DNA of 21,179 nucleotides from Saprospiraceae bacterium (GTDB lineage Bacteria > Bacteroidota > Bacteroidia > Chitinophagales > Saprospiraceae): positions 1-21,179 of the forward strand of contig JADJLN010000022.1 in the NCBI GenBank assembly GCA_016710115.1, in the 5' to 3' direction. The translations under genes were made by a program, and so were the position numbers. How positions within the stretch are numbered: the first letter of the stretch is position 1; each line of letters starts with the position of its first letter. Of the stretch, positions 1 to 8,825 are shown piece by piece. The notes beneath the pieces were generated by a model. That model had not been told where the DNA came from, ran no database searches, and was given only the letters and a program-made list of their open reading frames with translations.

Positions 1-1146
1 CCGTACCTGATCTGGAAGGTCAGACGTATAAGATACTGGGCTTACAGTTTGTCGGCCTGAATTATTACCGGTATCCTTTTGGGGCCGAGGTCATGGAGCA
101 TTTTCCTTCTATTATGCATTTTGTCCCTCCGGCTCCGGTCATCCAGTCGCTGAATGGGATCGCCATGTGGGCGGTGATGATCTTTGTCTGGATCGCGGGC
201 ATCGAACTGGATTTGAGAAAGATCTGGTCTTTCCGGAGTAGGGCGCGATAACTGCCGGATTAGCACTAAGGGTTCGCCTTTACTCTTTGGCGCACGGCAG
301 CCATCGGATTACTTGGCATAAGTACCGGTTGGCTTGGGCCGAATGGGAAATCGGCAATTTGTCACGGGTGTGGAGTATGGCGTAATGTGCTGTTCGGGCA
401 CTGACGATCCTGATCCTGTTTATGGAGAAAATGCATATACTTCGTCAACCGATCGGCCAGCAAAGATTCTCCGTTATGCCAGTCTGGATGATATAGCGAT
501 TTGGGGCGTGCTGGCCCCTGATCCTCATGGATTGGACGAGCCGGTAGCGGGACCCATGTTTCTCCTGTGTTTCGGATTTGCCAGCGTGCTGTTCAGGAAG
601 CTGATACGGTCATTACCAGAACAGGACAGATGGTACGCAGGACTGATCTGATTTGGCTGCTTCAGGTTTTATCGCCGGGTGGGGCAGGCTGCATTTCATG
701 GTCAGGGCCTTCCTTGCCGGTGTGGTGGTGGATGCAGAATGGTTTCAGCGGAAGACATGGATAAACTGCGTCATTTTGTGTTGGTGATCGTATGCCTGTT
801 TTCCGCAAGCACCGGTTTGAAAACCGATTTTGAAGAGTCGGCGGACTGGTGGTAATTTTAACGGTTCTGCTGATCGCTTCTGTGGGGGGGCAAACTGGCG
901 AGCGTCCACACGGCCGAGAATATCCTCAAATGGGAAAAAGGGAAAGCGTCCATCATTGCGTGGCTACGAAACCAAGGCCGTGATCATGATCATTTTTGCC
1001 AATGTCCTCTTTGGATAAAGGAATATTCACCAATCCAGACATTTGCTGCATTGCTCGTGATGGCAGTCTTGAGTACCATGTTGTCTGTACCCATGGTCGC
1101 CCCCCGACTGAAGAATTTGAAAAGCGTATTGTCCCGGTCCAGTTGA
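1..1146 (+). pseudogene. Cation:proton antiporter, CPA2/Kef-type membrane domain; 5' end outside window, frame-disrupted
   Basis: This is an integral-membrane monovalent cation/H+ exchanger of the CPA2 (Kef-like) family. Its pieces occur in the correct order but in different frames. AMWAVMIFVWIAGIELDL (about 155-215) is the family's early helix. YASLDDIAIWGVLA (475-516) is the conserved helix with the paired acidic residues used in ion exchange. A segment ending LPEQDRWYAGLI lies at about 610-650. FSASTGLKTDF (about 800-833) is the typical late 'STGL' helix. AVIMIIFANVL (about 978-1012) and TMLSVPMVAPRL (about 1078-1113) form the C-terminal end. No TrkA-N domain follows, so it is the short form. 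The N-terminal roughly 50-70 residues lie left of the window. At least five frame changes and some substitutions prevent a continuous reading. The end at 1146 is the first stop in the last recognisable frame and is approximate. The family call is firm; the transported ion is not determined. Confidence 0.8.
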
Positions 1147-1147
1147 T

Positions 1148-1234
1148 TCTCCACTCCTCCTCCTCAAAACCTCCTCCTTGACCCCTCAACTCCTCCACCC
1201 CTCCTCATAACCTCATATCCTCCTGCCTCCCTCA
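1148..1234. repeat. CT-rich low-complexity intergenic tract
   Basis: A pyrimidine-rich stretch is built from loosely repeated CTCCTCC and CCTCAT-like words. It lies immediately after the antiporter end and has almost no G for about 85 bases. It has no hairpin, no coding potential and no regular period. Its position between genes resembles the other low-complexity spacer at 17191-17484. Its function is unknown. Confidence 0.6.
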
Positions 1235-1248
1235 AGTAGAGATTTTCC

Positions 1249-1256
1249 GACCTTTG
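1249..1256 (+). promoter_or_regulatory. Possible Bacteroidota -7 element (GACCTTTG)
   Basis: GACCTTTGC resembles the Bacteroidota -7 consensus TAnnTTTG, with G for the first T, and is preceded by TTTTCC. I cannot see a good TTTG -33 box at the usual 19-base spacing. The next recognisable coding starts roughly 300 bases downstream, so this is only a candidate. Confidence 0.25.
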
Positions 1257-1560
1257 CGTCGCTGGCTGAACAGCCTGCCAAAACGCAGTGATGGAGTAAG
1301 GGCAGCAGTGATCTCATAATGCCGGAGACAGCGTTCATGTAATCAAAGACCTCAAGTGAGAGGTAGTTCAAAGCAGTTATCAAGCGTGGGACGGTGGTGA
1401 AAAAAATATCCGACTGACGGATAATGAAGAGGAAGTTGAAGCAAAGTGGATGGGTCCATGATGGTGCTCCGGGTTGAGTTTTTGAAAAGAAATAGCATTG
1501 TTGCCCCATTCGTCGAGTGCCTGTACATGTTCAGAATGAACTGATCAGGGTATCTTGTCG
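1257..1560. other. Roughly 300-base stretch without a recognised gene
   Basis: Both strands contain short open stretches, including one of about 115 codons on the minus strand, but none gives a recognisable protein. The segment may hold the leader and the signal-peptide region of the following secreted protein, whose start could not be fixed. It may equally be a true intergenic region with sequence errors. Confidence 0.4.
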
Positions 1561-2767
1561 GATGATCCATTCGCGTCGCCTTCCTCTTGCACAGGTGTAC
1601 TGGTTGTGTCTGGTGCGAAAGCCACGTGCCCGGCTGTACGGACCCCTCGCCCTGAACTTTGACCCATCGGCCGAGACCAATGATGGCTCCTGTATGCATG
1701 CCCCGACAGGTATTTCCCCTTACCCTGACCCAGAATTGCCCATCACTCTCAGAAACTCAGGTTGATCGATTGGGATGGCCACTTCTGGACACATAATGAT
1801 GACACGGATATCCCGCCTTTATGCTTTAGATCCACAGGATGCCAGCATTGCTGACGAATGTCTCCTGGCTGGTGTGATCAATCAGATTGGGAGGATATCG
1901 ACCGGGATATTTTTGGATCTTTGTCGGTGATTTTGGCAATAGCTCCGGCAATCGCCAGGATCTTCACATCCTGCGCATAGAAAAATCAACCCTTTGTACC
2001 CGGACTGGCGCAGATCGATACGCTTGGTACAGCTATGAAGATCAGATCGATTTCAGCAATCAGGAGCAATACCACTGATTAGGAGTGCGAAGCAATGGTG
2101 GTAAGTGCTGACAGTATCTATCTGTTTACCAAACAGTGGAAGAGTCTGGGTACGGCTGTGTATGCATTGTCCGGGTTGCCGGGCGATCAGATCGCAGAGC
2201 TGCGGGACATGGCCTGTGAATGGATTGATCACCGGGGCAAACTGGATGGAAGGGGACCGAGTACTGGCCCTGTGTGGATATTCTTCACTGCTTCAGCCAT
2301 TCTATATGTTTGTTGTGATTATCAGGTCATTCTTTTTCTCAGGTAATAAGCGTCGACTGGAATTGACTCTGCCCCTTCATCAAATTGAAGGTATCTCCAC
2401 GACAGATGGATTGGATTACACCTTGTCCAATGAGCGATTCAGTCAGATCGTGATGGTGCCACCCCGTTTTGCATCGGGTGGATCTGGGTGATTATTTCTT
2501 GTCCCGGCTATCTGGAGGATTATCCGGAATTCATGATGAGGCATCCTACCGTGACCCTGTTCATATTTATAGAAGGTGGGTCATTGGTTGTTGCCTTGCA
2601 ACAAGGCGTAAGCAATCAGGAGTTCAGGTGTACGACATATGGGGAGGCCGGTTGCTTTCGATCAATTCCAGTCTCGAGTCTTGCGCCTGGCAATCGGTTA
2701 TACCATGCCGGGTTGGATGTTTGTACGCGTTGGTCAAACGGTACGACCGGTATACTGGCCCGGCTGA
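1561..2767 (+). pseudogene. Secreted T9SS protein with DGSC motif, beta-propeller-like region and type A-like sorting tail; frame-disrupted
   Basis: This is a predicted exported surface protein of Bacteroidota. Near the N-terminus is a GCTDP...NFDPSAETNDGSC motif (1632-1693), a small cysteine-bounded motif common in Bacteroidota surface proteins. A single missing C in the C run near 1643 breaks it. Next come IDWDGHFWTHNDDTD (about 1765-1810), GDFGNSSGNRQDLHILRI (1926-1979), SADSIYLFTKQWKSLGTAVY (2102-2161) and FSGNKRRLELTLPLHQIEGI (about 2334-2393). In order these match a family of extracellular proteins with a propeller-like fold that are often annotated only as T9SS-sorted. The tail (about 2560-2767) has a VYDIWGR element followed by FVRVGQTVRPVYW, like a type A sorting domain. 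Several frame changes occur. The start and signal peptide could not be fixed, so the left boundary is approximate. The biochemical role is unknown. Confidence 0.65.
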
Positions 2768-2897
2768 TATTTACGATCCCTGTATTCAGACAACCAGTGA
2801 GAGAAGGCCATTCCGCAGCTTCTGTGGTCATTCTCAATGAGTCTGACAGCTGAAAGCCAATCGTTCCTTCGGGATAGTCCACACACAGCCGTTTTCC

Positions 2898-2905
2898 GGA
2901 CTTTG
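2898..2905 (+). promoter_or_regulatory. Possible -7 element upstream of trkH (GGACTTTG)
   Basis: TTTTCCGGACTTTGC lies 62 bases before the trkH start and resembles the element at 1241-1257. It matches only the TTTG half of the TAnnTTTG consensus. An A/T-rich CATATATAAAAAAGG stretch follows. This is a weak candidate promoter for the Trk operon. Confidence 0.25.
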
Positions 2906-2966
2906 CATATATAAAAAAGGTCAACAGGTCAATGAACAACTCAGTCAGAATAGAGACATTTGTGGT

Positions 2967-4713
2967 ATGAAGTTGGAGTTGAAAATTCTTTCCAGGATTG
3001 CCTTATGGATAAGCATACTTGGTATAGGCGCGATAGTTTCTGATTTCGGCTATTCTCAGAGCGAGTCTTTTCAGGGAATACTGGACGGATTCTATTTTCT
3101 TGCTCTGGGGATTGGAATTATCTCAACATTTGCGCGGTATTTTCAAAGGTACAGTCTGATCAAACGAAACGTATTTGTGTTCGATCTGTTATCCATCTGT
3201 TTTACCTTTTGGATATTTTACATGTATGTTTTTGTTGGCGTCCCATTCGAAACGGACCTTCTCCTTGAAAACCCGGTCTGGCTGAGAATAGCCGTTCTAT
3301 TCACGTTTATTCGGGAGATTTCCGAAGTCCAGTTCAACTACAAGAGGACGCTTCTCAATCCGGCACAACTTTTTATTGTCAGTTTTCTGCTGATCATCCT
3401 GATCGGGACATTTTTATTGATGTTGCCTAATGCAACCTTTGGGAGACTGACGTTCATCGATGCACTTTTTACGTCCACCAGTGCCGTTTGTGTGACAGGG
3501 CTGGCTGTTGTTGACACAGGGAGTCACTTTACAGGGTTCGGACAATTTATCATTATGGCTCTGATTCAGGTTGGTGGATTGGGTATCCTTACGTTTACAA
3601 GTTATTTCAGCTACTTTTTCAAAGGGGGTTCGAACTATGAAAACCAGCTTGCCTTGAGCGATATTACAAGTTCCAGAAAGATTGGTGAGGTGTTTTCAAC
3701 ACTTAAATACATTATCCTCATTACATTCGGGATAGAATTATTTTCGGGTATTCTGATTTACAGCAGTCTCAAAAATGAAAACTTCCATTCCCAATATGAC
3801 CAGATCTTCTTTTCTATGTTTCATGCCATTTCGGCTTTCTGTAATGCCGGATTCTCTACATTGTCCAGCAGTTTGTACGATTCAGCTATAAATACAACTA
3901 TTTTCTTCAATTAACAGTCATTATGTCGTTTGTATTAGGAGGCTTGGGATTTCTATTGTCTCCAATATTATCAGCTATCTGAAATATCGAGTTGAAAAAG
4001 TTATTAAATCCGGGACAAAGCGGATAGGCTACAGACCCCTGGGTATTGAATCTGAATAGTCGGATCACATTGATTACAACACTGTCTATCTCTGCGGTTG
4101 CTTTTTCATTTTCTATATTCTGGAATATAACAATACCCTCGCAGAGCATCATGGATTTGGTAAGGTTGTTACAGCACTTTTTGGCGCAACGACTCCACGT
4201 ACAGCAGGATTTAACACGATCGATACAGCATCTATGCTGTTCCCAACGACGATGATGGTATTTTTGTTGATGTGGATTGGCGCTTCTCCGGCTTCCACAG
4301 GAGGTGGTATTAAGACCAGTACCTTCGCTATTGCTACACTCAACATTCTCAGTTTGGCCAGAGGGAAAATGAGAATTGAAATATTCCGGAGAGAGATTGC
4401 TGACATTACCGTCAGGCGCTCCTTTGCCATTATTTCGCTATCGCTGATTGTCATCGGTTTCGGAATTATCCTGCTATCCATTTTTGACAGTGACAAAGAC
4501 TTGATGGACATTGCCTTTGAGTGCTTTTCTGCCTACAGTACCGTCGGATTGAGCTTGGGAATCACCTCTTCATTGTCCGATCTGAGCAAGCTGGTTATTA
4601 TTGCAGTCATGTTCGTTGGAAGGGTCAGTATGCTAGCTATTCTCATTGCTATTTTTACAAAAATCAAACACAAGAACTATCGTTACCCGACTGAGGAAAT
4701 AACGATTAATTAA
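2967..4713 (+). pseudogene. trkH: TrkH/KtrB-family potassium uptake channel subunit, frame-disrupted
   Basis: This is a membrane K+ translocating subunit of a Trk/Ktr system. The first 315 residues (2967-3911) are open. They include extra N-terminal helices typical of the Bacteroidota form, then the pore regions. Four selectivity-filter loops can be located: STSAVCVTGLAV (about 3477-3512), SAFCNAGFSTL (about 3831-3863), TPRTAGFNTID (about 4191-4223) and SAYSTVGLSLG (about 4530-4562). The conserved MWIGASPASTGGGIKT stretch (about 4271-4318) is intact. Frame changes lie near 3896, 3952, 4045 and 4118. Between them the sequence reads well in alternating frames, for example GFGKVVTALFGATTPRT. The reconstructed length of about 580 residues is normal for this branch. 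ATG at 2967 is chosen because a hydrophobic start follows. The trkA gene begins 10 bases after the stop, so they form an operon. Only the single-base shifts argue against function. Confidence 0.9.
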
Positions 4714-4723
4714 AAGAAAAACT

Positions 4724-5406
4724 ATGAAATTTATTATCGTTGGACTCGGCAATTTTGGTGGCTCGCTTGCGCAAAGCTTACAGCGCAGGGAAATGAAGTG
4801 ATTGGTATTGATACCAGAATGGAGAAAGTCGACTTGTACAAAGAACGAATTTCCCATACCATTCAAATGGATGCAACAGAAGAATTCACAGTGTCAGGGT
4901 TGCCACTGGAGGAGACTGATGTGGTTATTGTGGCCATCGGAGAGGACCGGGGTGCCAATATTATGACGACAGCGCTTATTCAAGAATATTCAGGTAAAAC
5001 GATTGATCAGTCGAGCGATCAATCCGTTACATGAAAAAGTTCTGGAAGCTATCGGTGTCGATGAAATTGTGCACCCTGAGGAAGAGACTGCCGAGCGTTG
5101 GGCAAAGAAACTTTGCCTTCACAATGTGGTTGACTCATTCGAGCTCAGTGAAGATTTCAGCATCATTGAAGTCAATGTGCCGAAAGAGTATATCGGCAAG
5201 ACGATCCGTGAAGTTGGGTTCCGGAGACGGTTCAATTTACTGGTCCTCACCATAATTAAGAAATCGGAAGTGAAGAGTTTGCTGGGAAAACACGTACAGA
5301 AATGAATATTCAAGGTATAGCCACTCCCGATCAGCAGCTGGTTGAAACGGATATATTGGTACTCTATGGTTCAAATAGTGATTTGCAGAAATTTCTGCGG
5401 CAATAA
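4724..5406 (+). pseudogene. trkA: TrkA/KtrA-family cytosolic K+ channel regulator (RCK domain), frame-disrupted
   Basis: This is the cytoplasmic nucleotide-binding subunit that gates TrkH. It begins MKFIIVGLGNFGGSLAQ (4724 onward), a Rossmann GxGxxG loop, followed by EVIGIDTR with the acidic residue that binds the adenosine ribose. TDVVIVAIGED (about 4918-4950), then SRAINPLHEKVLEAIGVDEI (about 5009-5068), complete the RCK-N domain. The C-terminal RCK-C part includes YIGKTIREVG (about 5190-5219). Frame changes are near 4775 (one A missing in TTA(A)CAGCG), near 5006 (an extra G before ATCAGTCGA) and near 5300. Reading through the last gives TDILVLYGSNSDLQKFLRQ, ending at TAA 5404-5406. The reconstructed length of about 227 residues is normal. 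It follows trkH by 10 bases and is almost certainly co-transcribed with it. Confidence 0.88.
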
Positions 5407-6225
5407 CGGCATGAAATGCGATTGACCTGTACCTTCTAATATTCAGATGGAAATCGTGTATCCACAGAGCATCCTGGAAAGCATTCAAACGCAGGTTGGA
5501 TTGAAGAAATACAGACCATTGATCAGCTTGTCTGCAGGCATCAATTGAACAGGAAGCCTGGATGATATTTGAAACCATATCTGTCTAAAACGATCCAGGG
5601 CACAAAATTGAAGTTCTGAATAGCAATAAAATAGCATTCTCTCCATTTATAAATATCTAAATCAAACCCCTGTAACAGGATCAGTGCCAAATCAGGGGCC
5701 GAACGATAAACCCCCGGGACCCGATGTAAACGTCAGCCTGAATGGAGCGGGTTATTATTTTACTCCATAGAAAAAGTCCACTATTGGCGACAAGAGGTTT
5801 CTGATGACTTGCCCTGCCACAAACATTTTTCTCAATAAAAAGTCACCCTGGGCACTCGGAGTCAGCTGGAGGCAAGACGGGGATGATCGATGTAGTCAAA
5901 ATTTCACCATGAAGGCCCGAGAGGAATCCTACATCCTGCCGAGGCCAACCATCGAGGTGAATATTGGACAGATCTGCTCTATTGCATAAATCTCATTTTT
6001 TCAATCATATTGTTTCAGACAAAGCTGTTGCTTCATTCCAGTTGTGAATACATCATTGGATATTCCACTGGCCTTGTTAGAAGATCTCACAATCATAAGT
6101 TGATCTTCTTCTCAAAAGAATCGAATGCTAAGCCTTGTCCTCAATTTTATCCGGAATCAGGTGTGAACCGATCAGGCTGGATGCCTTAACTTGCATCTGG
6201 TTATTCTACCTAAGCCCGACAGCAA
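5407..6225. other. About 820 bases with no recognised gene
   Basis: Several short open stretches exist. The plus strand around 5700-5990 reads in two frames as a small acidic or proline-containing segment, then a stretch ending ICSIA at 5986. None matches a family I know, and stop codons are frequent in all frames. Given the indel density, a small damaged hypothetical gene is possible. I see no RNA gene, strong hairpin or repeat. Confidence 0.4.
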
Positions 6226-6948
6226 ATGAAAGTTTCTCTTTCTGACAGAAGTGATAGTACATCGATAGTTCTGTATTCCACTATCCTGTTGATCGCTACA
6301 GGCATGCTCATGACAGGGTGTAGCAAGGAGGATTATGCTCATGGCGAAAGGGTGCAGGAAAATTGTATTCAGATTCTTCTTGGTAAAGTAGTGAATCCGA
6401 ACAATCCGGAGGATCTGACAATAGCATTAATAGAAGCATGGTATCACAATGGGGCATTTATCTATTTCCCATTGAAGGTTGGGAGAAACGATGACCGGGA
6501 ATGATGGCTCTTTTAAACTAGAGATCGATGGTTCCGATTTTTATCAAACACAGGGATATCTTGAATTTATCGTGTACAGGGATGGATATTTAACGAGTCC
6601 CTATGATGGGCGGGAAGTTGTAGACTATAAAGAATTTGTAGGCATTCAGGATCCAGTTGGGGTGATCATTGAATCCAGAAAGTCGGCTCGAATTTGCTTT
6701 CATTTGCAGAACCTGACGGGAAAGGACTACAACGATCTGCGGTATCGTTACACGTATGTGAATGCCTGGTATTCTTTTTGGCCAGATCATTATCCTCCGG
6801 GAGCTATTGGTTCTATTCATGAAACTGCCGGGGAGCATCCACGCAGATTCAGTTTTCCTACAAGTCAGACGGGACAGAAACGGTAAAGCATGATTCTTTA
6901 TATATCGGAGCCGGTGAGCTTGGTCTCTACACAATGGTTATTGATTGA
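6226..6948 (+). pseudogene. Predicted lipoprotein of unknown function, frame-disrupted
   Basis: The ATG at 6226 opens a protein with a hydrophobic signal sequence ending LIATGMLMTGC. Cys32 would be lipidated, so the product is probably an outer-membrane or periplasmic lipoprotein. The mature part continues with a GKVVNPNNPEDLTIALIEAW segment, then (after a one-base shift near 6480) GETMTGNDGSFKLEI and GYLEFIVYRDGYLTSP. A short beta-rich 'GKV...NDGSF...' module like this is reminiscent of carboxypeptidase-regulatory-like repeats in Bacteroidota surface proteins. That comparison is an inference from pattern only. A second shift near 6842 leads to IQFSYKSDGTETVKHDSLYI and the stop at 6946-6948. 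The reconstructed length is about 240 residues. It stands alone: the next gene starts about 120 bases downstream. No enzymatic motif is visible. Confidence 0.65.
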
Positions 6949-7021
6949 GGCGGATTCAACCAACAGGTTGTTTGAACAGTGCAGGCTTCACTCCCTATGG
7001 TTGGATCAAGTGCCATGTTTT

Positions 7022-7039
7022 CCTGCTATCTTTAGCAGG
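7022..7039. promoter_or_regulatory. Perfect 7-bp inverted repeat upstream of the lyase gene
   Basis: CCTGCTA-TCTT-TAGCAGG is a perfect 7-bp hairpin with a 4-base loop. It ends 32 bases before the lyase start. The loop-overlapping word TATCTTTA is close to the Bacteroidota -7 consensus TAnnTTTG. No T-run follows, so it is not a simple intrinsic terminator. It could be an operator overlapping a promoter, or chance. Confidence 0.35.
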
Positions 7040-7071
7040 ATGTATCTGACAGGCAATAATACTCTTGCACT

Positions 7072-8799
7072 ATGAATGGTGGCCAACTGATCGCTGAGGT
7101 ACTGATCAATCATGGCGTCCGCCATCTCTATACCCTGAGCGGTGGTCATGTTGCGCCCATCTATGTCGAAGCCGAAAAGTCGGGGATTGAAGTCATTGAT
7201 GTCCGACATGAGGCCACAGCGGTCTTTGCTGCTGATGCTGAAGCGCGATTATCGGGCATCCCCGGCATCGCGGTGGTGACCGCAGGACCGGTGTGACGAA
7301 TACCATTACTGCATTGAAAAACGCCCAGATGGCGCAATCACCTGTGATCCTGTTTGGGGGGGGCAACAGCGACCTTGTTGCGCAATCGGGGGGCATTGCA
7401 GGATATCGATCAGATCAGTATCATCAAGTCGGTCGTTAAAACCTGGATCCAGGCAAGGCGCATCAAAGACCTTGTACCTGCTGTTGAGAAGGCATTCCGG
7501 GTCGCAACGACAGGTGTACCTGGCCCTGTATTTATTGAATGTCCGGTGGATCTGCTGTATCCCGAGGAGACGGTCAGGGAATGGTATGGGGCCAAAAACG
7601 AAACCGGTAAATCGATTGCAGCGCGATTGACCTACTGGTATATTCACCGACATGTCAACCGGTTGTTTGCGGGGGTGAAGCAATCTGCTTTTTCCCGTCC
7701 GGTCATTCGATCACCATATCCGGTTCGGGAGTCGGCGATCAACTTGTTTCTCCGGGAAATCAGGCAATCCAGGCGCCCGGTCATGGTGATCGGGAGCGGG
7801 CGATGAGCCAACCTCGATTGGCTCGAGATCTTTCAGCATCAGTCGAACGGCTGGGTATTCCGGTTTGGTTGAGTGGCATGGCACGAGGACTGCTGGGGAA
7901 GGGCCACTCCCTCCATTTTCTGCACAACCGGAAGCAGGCCTTGCGGGAAGCTGACCTGATCATTCTGGCAGGTGTGGCAGCAGATTTCAGACTCGATTAT
8001 GGACGTCATCTCGGTCGGAAGGCCCGCATCATGACCTTGCATCGGGATGCCACAGATTTGAAGAAGAATATGCCGAAAACGCAGTTGCGTGTTCAGGTCG
8101 ACCCTGCAGAATTTCTCATCTATGCAAGCCAGAAATGGACAACAGGTACTGACTGGGCTGAATGGTTCTCTCGTCTGGCTACCTGGCAGGAGGAGCGGGA
8201 ATCCACGATCGAGGAAATGGCACACGAAGTCATGGGGGGATCAACCCGGTTGCTCTGTTCCGGGCACTTGACGCCCATTTGCCTGAACATGCCGTACTGA
8301 TCGCGGATGGAGGTGACTTTGCAGCGACCGCATCCTACACGTTGAAACCACGGAAGCTGCTCCATTGGCTCGATCCAGTGTATATGGCAACCGGGTGTCG
8401 GTGGCGGATTTGCCCTTGGTGCCGCGATGCACAACCGCGACGAGGAAGTATGGATCATCTATGGGGACGGCAGTGCAGCATACAGCCCTGGCGGAATTTG
8501 ATATTTTTACCAAACTTGGATTGAAGGTTTGTGCCATCATTGGCAACAATGCCAGCTGGGAACAGATCGCCCGGGATCAGATCACCATGCTCGGGGCGCC
8601 CACAGCCGTCGGCCTGCGGCATTCCGATTACCATCTGATCGCTGACGCCTTTGGGGCACATGGAGAGCGTGTAGATACCCTGGATCAGTTCCAAGACGCT
8701 GTCATCAGAGCCAGACAACAAATGGCAAACGGGGTGCCATGTATCATCAATGCGATCATCGGGAAATCCGATTTTCGGAAGGGTAGTATTTCGATGTGA
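7072..8799 (+). pseudogene. ThDP-dependent 2-hydroxyacyl-CoA lyase/acetolactate synthase-like enzyme (HACL2/ILVBL type), frame-disrupted
   Basis: This is a thiamine-diphosphate enzyme of the acetolactate synthase/oxalyl-CoA decarboxylase superfamily. It is closest in my memory to ILVBL (HACL2), which cleaves 2-hydroxyacyl-CoA to an aldehyde plus formyl-CoA. The N-terminal Pyr domain has HLYTLSGGHVAPIYVEAEKS and the catalytic-Glu motif DVRHEATAVFAADAEARL, then TNTITALKNAQMAQSPVILF and RNRGALQDIDQ. The central domain follows (about 7700-8150). The C-terminal PP domain has GDG (8463-8471) and NN (8545-8550), the ThDP/Mg motif. It then continues NNASWEQIARDQITMLGAP and ends IGKSDFRKGSIS, an ILVBL-like tail. 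Frame changes lie near 7292 (a G missing), 7357 (8 G's where 7 are expected), 7797, 8236, about 8385 and about 8491 (an extra C). The reconstructed length of about 575 residues is normal. The CoA-transferase starts 26 bases downstream, so the two are probably co-transcribed. Substrate specificity is inferred, not shown. Confidence 0.82.
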
Positions 8800-8825
8800 A
8801 CCGATGTGATCTGTAACCGGATAGC

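Noticed and set aside
1352..1699. 115-codon open frame on the minus strand
   Set aside because: It overlaps the plus-strand GCTDP...DGSC motif of the T9SS protein, and its translation is not protein-like.
5237..5578. 113-codon open frame on the minus strand
   Set aside because: It is antisense to the trkA 3' end, where the reconstructed RCK-C domain reads well on the plus strand.
7072..8799. Classical biosynthetic acetolactate synthase (ilvB)
   Set aside because: The SGGHVAPIYVEAEKSG start, the NNASWEQIARDQ segment and the SDFRKGSIS tail fit ILVBL/HACL2 better. No ilvN, ilvC or ilvD genes are nearby.
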